Shown here: piece after piece, positions 53,208 through 62,355 of the stretch | How the letters are laid out: every line of letters begins with the position of its first letter | Position numbering within the stretch: position 1 is the first letter of the stretch | Assembly (NCBI GenBank): GCA_944320595.1 | Contig: CALUIB010000008.1 | Span: 1-64,000 of the forward strand | DNA: 64,000 nt | Source of the DNA: an uncultured Muribaculaceae bacterium | Lineage (GTDB): Bacteria > Bacteroidota > Bacteroidia > Bacteroidales > Muribaculaceae | Direction of reading: 5' to 3' | Position numbers and translations under genes: made by a program | Notes under the pieces: generated by a model | Told to the model about the DNA's origin: nothing | Database searches by the model: none | Seen by the model: the letters and a program-made list of their open reading frames with translations, nothing else

Positions 53208-54176
53208 TTATTCACCGCCTACGGTTTCCTCGATGAAGTAGCGAGGGCGGTGCTTTACTTCAAGGTATATCTTGCCTATGTACTCGCCTATTATGCCAAG
53301 GGCTATGAGTATAAGCGACCCAAGAAACCACAGCGACAGCATAAGCGATGCCCACCCGGGATAAGTGCGCCCGAGCAATATAGCCGCAAGCACATATATC
53401 CCTACCGACAGGGTCAGCACAAGCGACACCACCCCTATCAAGAATATGGAACGAATGGGGCGTATCGAAAACGACGTTATCCCCTCGACGGCGAAATTGA
53501 GCATGCGCGCAAGCGGATACTTCGACTTGCCATGACGGCGCGGGCGGCGGTCGTAATGCACCATTGCAGTCTTGAACCCCATCGACGTGATTATGCCGCG
53601 CAAGAACACATTGCGCTCGCCATATTGCAACAGGCACTCCACCGCCCTGCGGCTCATCAGGCGGTATTCGGCATGGTCGGGCACCACAGGGGTGTGCGAG
53701 TTTTTCATCAAGTCATAGAACATACGCGCCGTGTGGCGTTTCAGCAGCGAGTCGCTCTTGCGGCTGCACCTCACCCCAAGCACAATGTCGCACCCGTCTC
53801 GGACAAACTTTTCCACCATCTCTCCGATGGCCGAAATGTCGTCTTGCAAGTCGGCATCCATCGTCACCACGGCATCGCAAAAGTCCTGCCTGGCCACCCA
53901 TTCAAGCCCGGCCAGAATGGCATTCTGGTGCCCCACGTTGCGCGACAGCTTAACGCCTGCCACACGCCCGGCATACGCCTGCGCCAACCGGCAAATCTCG
54001 GGCCACGACCCGTCACTGCTGCCGTCATCGACGCACACCACCCGGTACCCCCCACTTATACTCCCCTTCGCGGCAAGGGCCGAAAGCTCCTCGCCGAGCG
54101 TTTTTATGGAATACTCAAGCGTGTCCTCCTCGTTGTAGCACGGCAGCACCACACACAGCCTCACCGGGGTTTCCAT
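53208..54176 (-). CDS. Family 2 glycosyltransferase (polyprenyl-phosphate type)
   Basis: 322 residues. GT-A fold: LCVVLPCYNEEDTL at the start, VVCVDDGSSDGSW, the DxD-like VVTMDADLQDD (about 103-113), and RHGKSKYPLARML. Two C-terminal membrane helices (about 240-260 and 275-298) follow. This layout matches the GtrB/ArnC/DPM1-type transferases that load a sugar onto undecaprenyl phosphate. Sugar unknown. It lies 9 bases after the Crp-type regulator gene and is probably co-transcribed with it. Confidence 0.88.
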   Translation of the reverse strand: METPVRLCVVLPCYNEEDTLEYSIKTLGEELSALAAKGSISGGYRVVCVDDGSSDGSWPEICRLAQAYAGRVAGVKLSRNVGHQNAILAGLEWVARQDFCDAVVTMDADLQDDISAIGEMVEKFVRDGCDIVLGVRCSRKSDSLLKRHTARMFYDLMKNSHTPVVPDHAEYRLMSRRAVECLLQYGERNVFLRGIITSMGFKTAMVHYDRRPRRHGKSKYPLARMLNFAVEGITSFSIRPIRSIFLIGVVSLVLTLSVGIYVLAAILLGRTYPGWASLMLSLWFLGSLILIALGIIGEYIGKIYLEVKHRPRYFIEETVGGE

Positions 54177-54185
54177 ATTGACAAT

Positions 54186-54872
54186 TTAATATTCTATCGT
54201 ATGAACAATGTCGAGCAATGCGTGACGGTCTTTCACCAATATCTCCGACAGCGTGTAATCTATTATGCCGCGCTCCTGCAAGCGATCCATAGCGTTGATA
54301 AACGACGAGCGTTGTATTCCAAGCAGTGTGCACAAATCCTTCTGCTTGTACAATATCCTCACGTCTCGCGCATTGCGCTGCGTGAGCGATACCACAAAGA
54401 ACGCAAACCGCTCAAACACCGTCCCCGTGCTGAGCGACAACAGCTCCTCGGCATTGTTTTGCGAGTTGCGCGAGAGCATATTCAATATGTTAAACAGGAA
54501 TATGTTGTCGCTTTGCAATATATTTATGAAATCGGGCTTGGTGATTTGCAATATGCCGCAATCTCCGTGGCTACGCACATCGTATGGGTAATCGGTGCGC
54601 CGTCCGAACAGGTAATCATGGCCAAGCACATTGGGGCTCGACAGCACCTGCGACACCTTCACCCTGAGGTAACGGCACGGCATAACCACCTTCACTTCGC
54701 CCGAAATGATAAACTTGACGTGTGTGCAAGGGCTGCCGGCTGCCACCACCTCATCGCCGTCGGCAAACTTCAAGAAGTGGAACGGGGTCTTTTCTATCAA
54801 TTCCGACAGCTTGTCGCGGCTCACGCCCTGAAACAGCGGCAAGTCCATCAATATTTCAAACATACTATTCAT
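54186..54872 (-). CDS. Crp/Fnr-family transcriptional regulator
   Basis: 228 residues from MNSMFEI; the frame extends upstream through the promoter, so that extension is rejected. N-terminal cyclic-nucleotide-type beta-barrel (about 10-125, LPLFQGVSRDKLSELI), linker helix, and C-terminal winged HTH (QKDLCTLLGIQRSSFINAMDRLQERGII). It has no Fnr-type N-terminal cysteine set, and the cAMP-binding RxS motif is not clear, so the ligand is unknown. Confidence 0.85.
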   Translation of the reverse strand: MNSMFEILMDLPLFQGVSRDKLSELIEKTPFHFLKFADGDEVVAAGSPCTHVKFIISGEVKVVMPCRYLRVKVSQVLSSPNVLGHDYLFGRRTDYPYDVRSHGDCGILQITKPDFINILQSDNIFLFNILNMLSRNSQNNAEELLSLSTGTVFERFAFFVVSLTQRNARDVRILYKQKDLCTLLGIQRSSFINAMDRLQERGIIDYTLSEILVKDRHALLDIVHTIEY

Positions 54873-54897
54873 AATCCTCAAATTTATACACGCTATG

Positions 54898-54928
54898 CAA
54901 AAATACACAAAAAACGAAAAAACGGCAA
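54898..54928 (-). promoter_or_regulatory. Promoter of the Crp-type regulator gene
   Basis: Minus strand: TTG (54926-54928), 20 bases, TATTTTTG (54898-54905), about 26 bases before the ATG. Confidence 0.65.
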
Positions 54929-55020
54929 CACAAATCCACCCCACGCCACCCTTCTTCTCAAATTATCGGCACGCTAAGGAAAACTTAGACTTTTTTTCCC
55001 GTTATGTTGGCTTTTTGTAG

Positions 55021-55028
55021 TAATTTTG
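55021..55028 (+). promoter_or_regulatory. -7 box abutting the PurF-type start codon
   Basis: TAATTTTG followed by only CGGC before the ATG at 55033. The -33 box is weak. It implies transcription starting at the start codon. Confidence 0.5.
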
Positions 55029-55032
55029 CGGC

Positions 55033-56916
55033 ATGGAAACTTTAAAGCATGAGTGCGGCGTGGCAATGATACGGTTGCGCAAGCCGCTTGGATATTTCAA
55101 GGAGAAATATGGGTCTTGTTTCTACGGGTTGAACAAGCTCTACCTCCTTATGGAAAAGCAACATAACCGTGGGCAGGAAGGCGCAGGGCTGGGATGCATA
55201 AAGATGAATTCCACCCCGGGCAACGAATATATCTTCAGGGAAAGGGCACTGGGTTCATCGGCCATACAAGAGATATTCGATAACGTGAAACACTCGATAA
55301 ATGCTGCAAAAGCAGCTACCACCCGGGAAGAGGAGCTTCCGTTCATCGGCGAGGTGTATATGGGACACCTGCGGTACAGCACCACAGGCAAGTCGGGAAT
55401 TTCCTACGTGCACCCGTTCCTGCGGCGCAACAACTGGCGGGCACGCAACCTGCTGCTTTGCGGCAACTTCAACATGACCAACGTGGACGAAATTTTCAAT
55501 TCCATCGTCAGCGAAGGCCAGCACCCCAAGATTTATGCCGACACCGTACTCATACTGGAACAGCTTGGCAGCCGCCTCGACGATGAATACCAACGCCTAC
55601 ACAACCTGTACCACGAACAGGGGTACAACGGGAAAGAACTCGCACGGCAAATCGAGGCAAATGTTTCCATCCCCGACATCATAACCGAACCTTCCCGGCT
55701 GTGGGATGGCGGTTTCGTGATTTGCGGCGCACTGGGCAGCGGCGATATGTTCGCACTGCGCGACTCACACGGGATTAGGCCAGCTTTCTACTACTACGAT
55801 GACGAAATAGTGGTGGTGGCATCGGAACGCCCGGTGATACAGACCACCATGCACCTCGACATCGACCAAGTGAAGGAACTTGCCCCCGGCTCGGCAATTA
55901 TAGTGAACCAAAAGGGCGACGTGACTATCACCGACATACTGGGCGAGGGGGAAAACCAGCGATGCTCGTTTGAACGCATATACTTCTCGCGCGGCAGCGA
56001 TGCCGACATCTACAAAGAGCGCAAGGCCCTGGGCCGTGAAATAGCCCCGGCAATACTGAAGGCCGTTGACAACGACCTTGAAAACACCGTGCTGTCGTTC
56101 ATCCCCAACACGGCCGAAGTGGCTTACATAGGTCTGATGGAGGGAATGGAACACTTCCTGAAAGAACAGGTTGCCGAAAAAATACTTAACCTCGACACTA
56201 CCAGCCCCGACTACAAGGAGCAGCTATGCTCTTTGCTCGATGCCAAGCACCTGCGCTGCGAAAAAATAGCCATAAAGGACATAAAACTGCGCACATTCAT
56301 CACCGAGGGCGACACTCGCGACGACCTTGCAGCACACGTATATGACGTTACCTACGGACAGGTAAAACGCGACATCGACAACCTTGTGGTTATCGACGAC
56401 AGCATTGTGCGCGGCACCACGCTAAAGCAGTCAATAATAGGCATTCTCGACCGCCTGCACCCGCGCCGCATCATCATAGTGTCGTCATCGCCGCAAGTAC
56501 GGTACCCCGACTATTACGGCATTGATATGTCGCGAATGAGCGAGTTTGCAGCCTTCCGCGCCGCCATCAGGCTACTTAAAAAGCGCGGAATGCAAAGCGT
56601 AATTGACGATGTATATGCCAAGTGCAAGGCACAGCAGGGCTTGCCGAAGGAACAAGTGGTGAACTACGTCAACGAAATATACGCACCATTCACCGACGAG
56701 GAGGTATCCGACGAAATAGCCGAAATGCTCACCCCGGCAGGCACGAAAGCCGAAGTGAAAATCATTTACCAGACACTCGACGGGCTGCACAAGTCAATCC
56801 CTGGGCATCCCGGCGACTGGTACTTCTCGGGCAACTACCCCACCCCTGGCGGCAACCGCATGGTGAACCTTGCCTTCATAAACTACTACGAGGGCAATCC
56901 CGACCGCCGCAACTGA
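55033..56916 (+). CDS. Amidophosphoribosyltransferase-type enzyme (PurF family)
   Basis: 627 residues, longer than the usual 470-510. The glutaminase nucleophile would be Cys8 after propeptide removal (METLKHECGVA); NRGQEGAGLG and GHLRYSTTG are family motifs. The phosphoribosyltransferase PRPP loop VVIDDSIVRGTTL lies at about 452-465. Extra residues are in the glutaminase half (about 155-215, with no equivalent I recognise) and a C-terminal tail after about 540. It may be the purine-pathway PurF or a second, divergent copy common in Bacteroidota. The start is fixed by Cys8. Confidence 0.85.
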   Translation: METLKHECGVAMIRLRKPLGYFKEKYGSCFYGLNKLYLLMEKQHNRGQEGAGLGCIKMNSTPGNEYIFRERALGSSAIQEIFDNVKHSINAAKAATTREEELPFIGEVYMGHLRYSTTGKSGISYVHPFLRRNNWRARNLLLCGNFNMTNVDEIFNSIVSEGQHPKIYADTVLILEQLGSRLDDEYQRLHNLYHEQGYNGKELARQIEANVSIPDIITEPSRLWDGGFVICGALGSGDMFALRDSHGIRPAFYYYDDEIVVVASERPVIQTTMHLDIDQVKELAPGSAIIVNQKGDVTITDILGEGENQRCSFERIYFSRGSDADIYKERKALGREIAPAILKAVDNDLENTVLSFIPNTAEVAYIGLMEGMEHFLKEQVAEKILNLDTTSPDYKEQLCSLLDAKHLRCEKIAIKDIKLRTFITEGDTRDDLAAHVYDVTYGQVKRDIDNLVVIDDSIVRGTTLKQSIIGILDRLHPRRIIIVSSSPQVRYPDYYGIDMSRMSEFAAFRAAIRLLKKRGMQSVIDDVYAKCKAQQGLPKEQVVNYVNEIYAPFTDEEVSDEIAEMLTPAGTKAEVKIIYQTLDGLHKSIPGHPGDWYFSGNYPTPGGNRMVNLAFINYYEGNPDRRN

Positions 56917-56928
56917 AAAAACCTGAGA

Positions 56929-57636
56929 ATGGGAAAAATAAAAGCAATTTTCAACTGGAGCGGAGGCAAGGACTCCGCTCATGCTTTATTACGGGCTATC
57001 GAAACCGGTGAATACGAGATTGCGGCATTACTGACAACAATCAACAGCGAGAGCCGACAATCGACGATGCACAACTTGCCAATGCCCGTACTGCGGCAAC
57101 AAGCCGCATCGATAGGCATTCCGCTATATACTGTGGGGCTGACGCCCGGAGGCAACATGGCCGACTACTCGGCTGCAATGGCCAAAGCCATGGAACACTT
57201 CAAGCAGATAGGGGTGACGCACTCCATATTTGGCGATATATTCCTGCACGACGTTCGTTCTTACCGAGAACGCCAACTCTCGCAGCAGGGCATCACCGTT
57301 GTGGAACCGTTGTGGGGAAAAAGCTCTGCACAAGTTATACGTGAGTTTCTCGAATCGGGGTTGAAGGCAACTATCGTCACCACTGGCGAGGCATTAGGCC
57401 CGGGCGCAATAGGCCGCCTCATCGACAAGGAATTCATCGGCACACTCCCCAGCGACATCGACCCAAACGGGGAAAATGGTGAATACCACACAATATGCTA
57501 CGACGGCCCCATCTTCAAGCACCCAGTAACTTTCACACTCGGCACGCCACATTCGCAAAGCTATGACATAAGGCTCGAAGACGGCACCACGCAAACCTAC
57601 ACCTACTGGTTTGCCGACATAGCAACAAAAAAATAG
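56929..57636 (+). CDS. DUF71-family ATP pyrophosphatase (diphthine-ammonia-ligase-like)
   Basis: 235 residues. PP-loop SGGKDSAHAL at the N-terminus (about 10-19), then a Rossmann-like fold with FGDIFLHDVRSYRERQL and the family's GPGAIGRLID...DIDPNGENGEYHT segment. Relatives ligate ammonia to a carboxylate after adenylation; bacterial members have unknown substrates. It follows the PurF-type gene by 12 bases, probably in one operon. Confidence 0.88.
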   Translation: MGKIKAIFNWSGGKDSAHALLRAIETGEYEIAALLTTINSESRQSTMHNLPMPVLRQQAASIGIPLYTVGLTPGGNMADYSAAMAKAMEHFKQIGVTHSIFGDIFLHDVRSYRERQLSQQGITVVEPLWGKSSAQVIREFLESGLKATIVTTGEALGPGAIGRLIDKEFIGTLPSDIDPNGENGEYHTICYDGPIFKHPVTFTLGTPHSQSYDIRLEDGTTQTYTYWFADIATKK

Positions 57637-57675
57637 GCAGAAAGACAGGCATTGTCCGTCTTTCTGCCTATTTTT
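57629..57675. terminator. Bidirectional terminator
   Basis: 18-bp stem (57629-57646 with 57658-57675), 11-base loop, A- and T-runs; it includes the stop of the DUF71 gene. Confidence 0.9.
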
Positions 57676-57690
57676 ATCCTGCTTAAAGCG

Positions 57691-59730
57691 TTACTTCATG
57701 AGCGTGGCATAGTCGCGCGAGTAGCGGAGCATCTGCTCGGCATAACCCTCGGTGTAATCCACCGTCACATCGGTTACGTTTCCAGCCTCGTCGGTCACAA
57801 GGGTGTAAACGGGGTTTACAAAACCCTTGTAAGGAGCTATGTTCAGCTTAGCATAACGGTCAAGAACCTCCTTGTGGAGTTCGGGGTCGAATTTAACTGC
57901 ATATTTTTCAACCAAGTCACGACCGGCGGCATAATCGCCTTCCGACTTTATGCGCTGTATCTCGCCAAGCAGGCGGCCAAACAATTCGCGCAGTTTCCCG
58001 TAATCGTTGATTTTCAAGTATGTCTTGCCGTCGCGCTTGACGTATTCAATCACATTGTCGGCCTTGCCCTGCTCGTATGCCCATTGGCAAATCAAGTGGC
58101 GGTTGCGCATGTGAGCCTCCTCTATGTCCTTACCCGGCTCGATGCGCGTAAGCTGCGTCATAAGCCCGTTCATCACGTATTTGTAATATTCGGCCTTGTA
58201 AGTGTCGGGATTTTTCACCACGCCAAGCTCGATAAGTTTCGGGTCGGCGAGGTAATAAAGCGCAAACAGGTCGGCACGAGCCTCTTCGAGCGTCGAGCCA
58301 TGCTCTTTCAGCGCATCGTCGTGTACACCAGGCATCAATTGACCCGAACCGTGTCCAAGGCATTCGTGCAGGTCGGTGTGCAGGTTGTCGGCAAGCTCAA
58401 GGTAATTGTTCATCAGGTCGATTTCCTCTTGCGAATAAGCAAACTCCTCGTTGAACCCATTGCCTGCGGCTGCCTTGTTATATGCATCTGTGATATTTTC
58501 AAGAGTCACCGACTTCGAACCGTGTGCGGCGCGAATCCAGTTGGCATTGGGCAGGTTTATGCCTATCGGGGTCGAAGGGTAGCAATCACCTGCAAGTATG
58601 GCCGTAGTGATAACCTTGGCCGAAATACCCTTCACCTCTGGTTTCCTGTATTTGGGGTCAACGGGCGAGCGATCCTCAAACCACTGCGCATTCTCGCTTA
58701 TCACAGCCGTGCGGTGCGAAGCCTCGGGATTGCGGAAGTTCACCATAGCCTCCCACGAAGCCTTCAGCCCAAGCGGGTCGCCATACGACTCGATGAACCC
58801 GTTCACGAAGTCAACACTGCTGCCAGTCTCCTCGACCCACATTATAGAGTATTCGTCAAACAGTTTCAAGTCGCCAGTCTTGTAATACTCTATAAGTTTG
58901 TCGATGTAATTCTTCATGCCCTCGGTCTCGGCCACCCCGGCAGCTTTTTCGAGCCAATACACTATCTTCTCGATTGCAGGCGAATACAAGCCGCCCACTT
59001 TATACACATCTTCATATATCTTGCCATCCTTTTTCACGAGCTTAGAATTAAGTCCGTAAGAGATGGGAGTTGTGTCGCCGGGCACCTTCATCTTGGCATA
59101 AAAAGCCTCGACTTCCTTTTGACTCACGCCATCGTAGTAGTTGTTGGCCGATGTCTTTATGAGGTCAACACCGGCAGCCTGGTTCACACGCTTTGCCATA
59201 ACGGTGGGGTCGAAAATCACGGGAGACAGTTCGTCGATTAACTGTTCCACAGTCTGCCCCTCGGCAAGTGGCAACTGCTCGGCAGGAAGAGCCTTCACCT
59301 GCTCGGCAAAAAATTCCTTGCTGAAGTGCGGAGTGAACTTGTCCATCGAATAATGGTGGTGTATGCCATTGGCAAACCACACCTGCTTCAAGTATTCTTC
59401 AAACCCCTTATAGTCGGCCGAGTTCTTGTCGCCGCTATAATTTTGGTAAATCCCTTCGAGCGTCTTGCGTATGGCCAGGTTATACTTGCAGTTCTGGTCC
59501 CACAAGATGTCGCGACCCACAAGGGCAGCCTCGTTAAGGTAGTAAATCAATTCCTTTTGTTTCAACGACAAGTCTTCAAACCCAGGCACGCGGTAACGCA
59601 GCACCTCGATGTCGGCAAACTTGTCAACGCCATACACAAACGGAGTCTCCTCCGCCGTCTGCGTACCTTGATTTGTGCAGCTTGACATTGCTATAGCCAT
59701 TGCCACTGTTGAAATTAAAAATTTGTTCAT
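57691..59730 (-). CDS. Dipeptidyl-peptidase III (M49) lipoprotein
   Basis: 679 residues. Lipobox MSSC near residue 18 gives a lipid anchor. The M49 zinc motif HECLGH is at 455-460 (HTDLHECLGHGSGQL) and the second motif EEARAD follows about 25 residues later, matching the bacterial form of HEXXGH and EExRAD. It removes dipeptides from the N-terminus of short peptides. Bacteroidota DPP IIIs of this length are known. Confidence 0.93.
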   Translation of the reverse strand: MNKFLISTVAMAIAMSSCTNQGTQTAEETPFVYGVDKFADIEVLRYRVPGFEDLSLKQKELIYYLNEAALVGRDILWDQNCKYNLAIRKTLEGIYQNYSGDKNSADYKGFEEYLKQVWFANGIHHHYSMDKFTPHFSKEFFAEQVKALPAEQLPLAEGQTVEQLIDELSPVIFDPTVMAKRVNQAAGVDLIKTSANNYYDGVSQKEVEAFYAKMKVPGDTTPISYGLNSKLVKKDGKIYEDVYKVGGLYSPAIEKIVYWLEKAAGVAETEGMKNYIDKLIEYYKTGDLKLFDEYSIMWVEETGSSVDFVNGFIESYGDPLGLKASWEAMVNFRNPEASHRTAVISENAQWFEDRSPVDPKYRKPEVKGISAKVITTAILAGDCYPSTPIGINLPNANWIRAAHGSKSVTLENITDAYNKAAAGNGFNEEFAYSQEEIDLMNNYLELADNLHTDLHECLGHGSGQLMPGVHDDALKEHGSTLEEARADLFALYYLADPKLIELGVVKNPDTYKAEYYKYVMNGLMTQLTRIEPGKDIEEAHMRNRHLICQWAYEQGKADNVIEYVKRDGKTYLKINDYGKLRELFGRLLGEIQRIKSEGDYAAGRDLVEKYAVKFDPELHKEVLDRYAKLNIAPYKGFVNPVYTLVTDEAGNVTDVTVDYTEGYAEQMLRYSRDYATLMK

Positions 59731-59751
59731 CGATTTTTTATTGTTATAATG

Positions 59752-60936
59752 TTATTCCACATATAATACAAGTCCTTTCAAGTACTCGCCCTCGGGGTGA
59801 TAGATATTTATAGGATGGTCGGCGGGCTGCGACAACTGGTGCAATATCCTCACCTTGCGACGCGACTGCGCCGCCGCGCTGAACACCGCAAGCCTAAACT
59901 GCTCGCGCGACACGGCCTGCGAGCATGAGAATGTAAACAATATGCCTCCGGGGGCTATCTTCTCGAATGCCTTGCCATTGAGCTTGCGGTAGCCCACAAG
60001 TGCGTTCTTCAGTGCGCTCTTGTGCTTGGCAAATGCCGGTGGGTCGAGTATTATCAGGTCATACTGCCCCTTCTCCATCTCGGCAAGGTACTTGAACGCA
60101 TCGGTGGCAAATGCCCGGTGACGTTCGTCGCCGGGGAAATTGAGCGACACATTCTCGTTGGTCAGGCTTATGGCCTTGGCCGAACTGTCAACCGAGTGCA
60201 CCACCTGCGCACCACCACGCATGGCATAGAACGAAAAGCCCCCAGTGTAGCAAAACATATTAAGCACACGGCGGCCTGCCGAGTAATGCTCAAGCAGCGA
60301 GCGGTTCTCGCGCTGATCGACAAAGAACCCTGTCTTCTGCCCCCGCAGCCAATCCACATGGAAACGCAGGCCGTTTTCCATGGCCACATCGGTATCATAG
60401 CCACCCACTATGTAGCCGTTCTCGGCATCAAGGTCGGCTTTGTAAGGCAGCGTGGTTTCCGACTTGTAATACACATTCTTTATTTCCAACCCTTGCAGGA
60501 GAGTCAATGCCTCGGCCACCTTCATGCGGTCGAAGTGCATACCTGGCGAATGAGCCTGAAGAACGGCTGTGGAACCATACACGTCAACCACGAGCCCCGG
60601 CAAGAAATCGCCCTCGCCATGCACAAGGCGGAACGAATTGTTATCGTCCCTAAGCAAGTGCAGGCACTTGCGCAAGTCGGCCGCAGCTTGCAACCGCTCA
60701 CGATAGAAATCGCCATCCACGGCGGCATCACCCCATGTGAGCATCCTCACGCAGATGCTGCCCACTTGGAAATGCCCGTTGCCGATGAGTGTGCCGTCGG
60801 CAGCATATACCGACACCGTGTCGCCCTCCTCAACGCTGTCGTCGATGTGGTCGATGGCACCCGAGAACACCCACGGGTGGAACCGCCGCAACGACTCTTC
60901 CTTACCTTTCTTTAATACTACCTTCTTATATTCCAT
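59752..60936 (-). CDS. rlmI: RlmI-type 23S rRNA (cytosine-C5) methyltransferase
   Basis: 394 residues: N-terminal PUA domain (about 1-75, RRFHPWVFSGAID), a central beta domain with QKTGFFVDQRENR, and the Rossmann SAM domain with VLNMFCYTGGFSFYA (motif I), DLIILDPPAFAK (motif IV) and FSCSQ (the catalytic Cys region). It methylates a cytosine in 23S rRNA, with RlmI (C1962) as the best-known homologue. Confidence 0.9.
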   Translation of the reverse strand: MEYKKVVLKKGKEESLRRFHPWVFSGAIDHIDDSVEEGDTVSVYAADGTLIGNGHFQVGSICVRMLTWGDAAVDGDFYRERLQAAADLRKCLHLLRDDNNSFRLVHGEGDFLPGLVVDVYGSTAVLQAHSPGMHFDRMKVAEALTLLQGLEIKNVYYKSETTLPYKADLDAENGYIVGGYDTDVAMENGLRFHVDWLRGQKTGFFVDQRENRSLLEHYSAGRRVLNMFCYTGGFSFYAMRGGAQVVHSVDSSAKAISLTNENVSLNFPGDERHRAFATDAFKYLAEMEKGQYDLIILDPPAFAKHKSALKNALVGYRKLNGKAFEKIAPGGILFTFSCSQAVSREQFRLAVFSAAAQSRRKVRILHQLSQPADHPINIYHPEGEYLKGLVLYVE

Positions 60937-60954
60937 GCTTTTTAAAACCGCGCA

Positions 60955-62322
60955 TTATTTAAAGAAAAATCTGTATATATCATTCCCGTTGGCATATATC
61001 AGCAGCAAGAACAGGAATGCCATGCCTGCTATCTGGGCATGTTCCATGAACTTCTCGCTCGGCTGGCGGCGAGTGATTATTTCATAAAGCAAGAACAGCA
61101 CGTGCCCGCCGTCGAGTGCCGGAATGGGCAAGATGTTCATGAATGCAAGTATCACCGAGAGGAACGCCGTTACCGACCAGAATTGTTCCCAATTCCATTT
61201 CTCTGGGAAAATGCTGCCTATGGCACCGAAACCGCCAAGTTGCTGCACACCGTCGGAGGTGAACACATACTTCATTTGCGACACATAGCTCGACAGCTTT
61301 TCAACACCGAGCGATATGCCGCGCGGAACCGATTCCCACAGCGTGTACTCCTTCGTGGTGGTCTTATAGATTTCGGTTATCGGGGCAAGCAGTATGCCTA
61401 ATTTGCCCGAGCCGTCGATTTCGGCATTCACAGTAAGCTGCCTGCCATTGCGCAGCACCGTTATGTCAACATTCTTGCCTGCGTGGCGGTCGAGCTGCTC
61501 CTTAAAATCGGTATAACCCTTGGTCTCCACCGTGTCAACGGCTATCACCTTGTCTAATTTCTGCAATCCTGCTTTCACTGCGCCCATTCCCGGCTGCACG
61601 TCGGCCACTACCACCGGGTAGCGGTACATCATGAACGGTATCCCCTCTTCGGCCTCGGCATTGGCGGCGAAAATGTAGTTCTCCGGAATGGTCACATTCA
61701 CCGTGTCGGTACCATTGCGCAGCACCGTCACAGTCTTTGCCCCGAGCATCTTCAGCAGCTCGTCGCCAGTGAGGTAGTCGAGCGACTCGCCGTCGGCGGC
61801 AAGCGGTATGTCGCCGTCGCGGAAACCTATTTCATGCGCCGACTCGCAAAACTCCATTCCGTCGGTAGCATCCTTGAACGTGATGTATTGCTCGCCCCAG
61901 GCATACACCATGCCGGCATATATGATTATGGCAAGTATAAAATTGAACAACACGCCGCCCACCATTATCAGCAACCGTTGCCATGCGGGCTTGGCACGGA
62001 ATTCCCACTGCTTTACGGGCTGCTTCATCTGCTCCTTGTCCATCGACTCGTCAATCATGCCGGCAATCTTGCAGTAGCCGCCAAGCGGCAGCCACCCTAT
62101 GCCATACTCGGTGTCGCGCCACGAAGCCTTCCCTTCGTCTGCACCCTCCTTCTTCTTTGGCTTATACTTGAAAAGCGTGAACCATGGGTTGAAAAACAAA
62201 TAGAACTTTTCGACCCTCACGCCGAAAATCCGTGAAAAAAGGTAATGCCCGAATTCATGCACAAGCACCAGTATGGCAAATGCCAGCATCAATTGGGCAG
62301 CCTTTATCAAAAATGTCTCCAT
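60955..62322 (-). CDS. rseP: RseP-type intramembrane site-2 metalloprotease
   Basis: 455 residues. Zinc motif HEFGH in the first membrane helix (LVLVHEFGHYLFSR, about 18-31), two PDZ domains (about 200-300), and the C-terminal NILPIPALDGGH motif that completes the active site, followed by the last helices. It cleaves transmembrane anti-sigma factors and leftover signal peptides. It follows dxr on the same strand, a pairing common in Bacteria. Confidence 0.94.
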   Translation of the reverse strand: METFLIKAAQLMLAFAILVLVHEFGHYLFSRIFGVRVEKFYLFFNPWFTLFKYKPKKKEGADEGKASWRDTEYGIGWLPLGGYCKIAGMIDESMDKEQMKQPVKQWEFRAKPAWQRLLIMVGGVLFNFILAIIIYAGMVYAWGEQYITFKDATDGMEFCESAHEIGFRDGDIPLAADGESLDYLTGDELLKMLGAKTVTVLRNGTDTVNVTIPENYIFAANAEAEEGIPFMMYRYPVVVADVQPGMGAVKAGLQKLDKVIAVDTVETKGYTDFKEQLDRHAGKNVDITVLRNGRQLTVNAEIDGSGKLGILLAPITEIYKTTTKEYTLWESVPRGISLGVEKLSSYVSQMKYVFTSDGVQQLGGFGAIGSIFPEKWNWEQFWSVTAFLSVILAFMNILPIPALDGGHVLFLLYEIITRRQPSEKFMEHAQIAGMAFLFLLLIYANGNDIYRFFFK

Positions 62323-62355
62323 CTGAAATATATGTTCTGTATATGTGTTTATCGA

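Noticed and set aside
53193-54977. 594-codon plus-strand frame
   Set aside because: It is antisense to the clear GT2 and Crp-type genes, runs across their boundary and has His/Arg-rich, low-complexity composition typical of shadow frames in GC-rich genes.
57652-59241. 529-codon plus-strand frame
   Set aside because: Antisense to the DPP III gene whose zinc motifs are intact; no domain is recognisable in the shadow.
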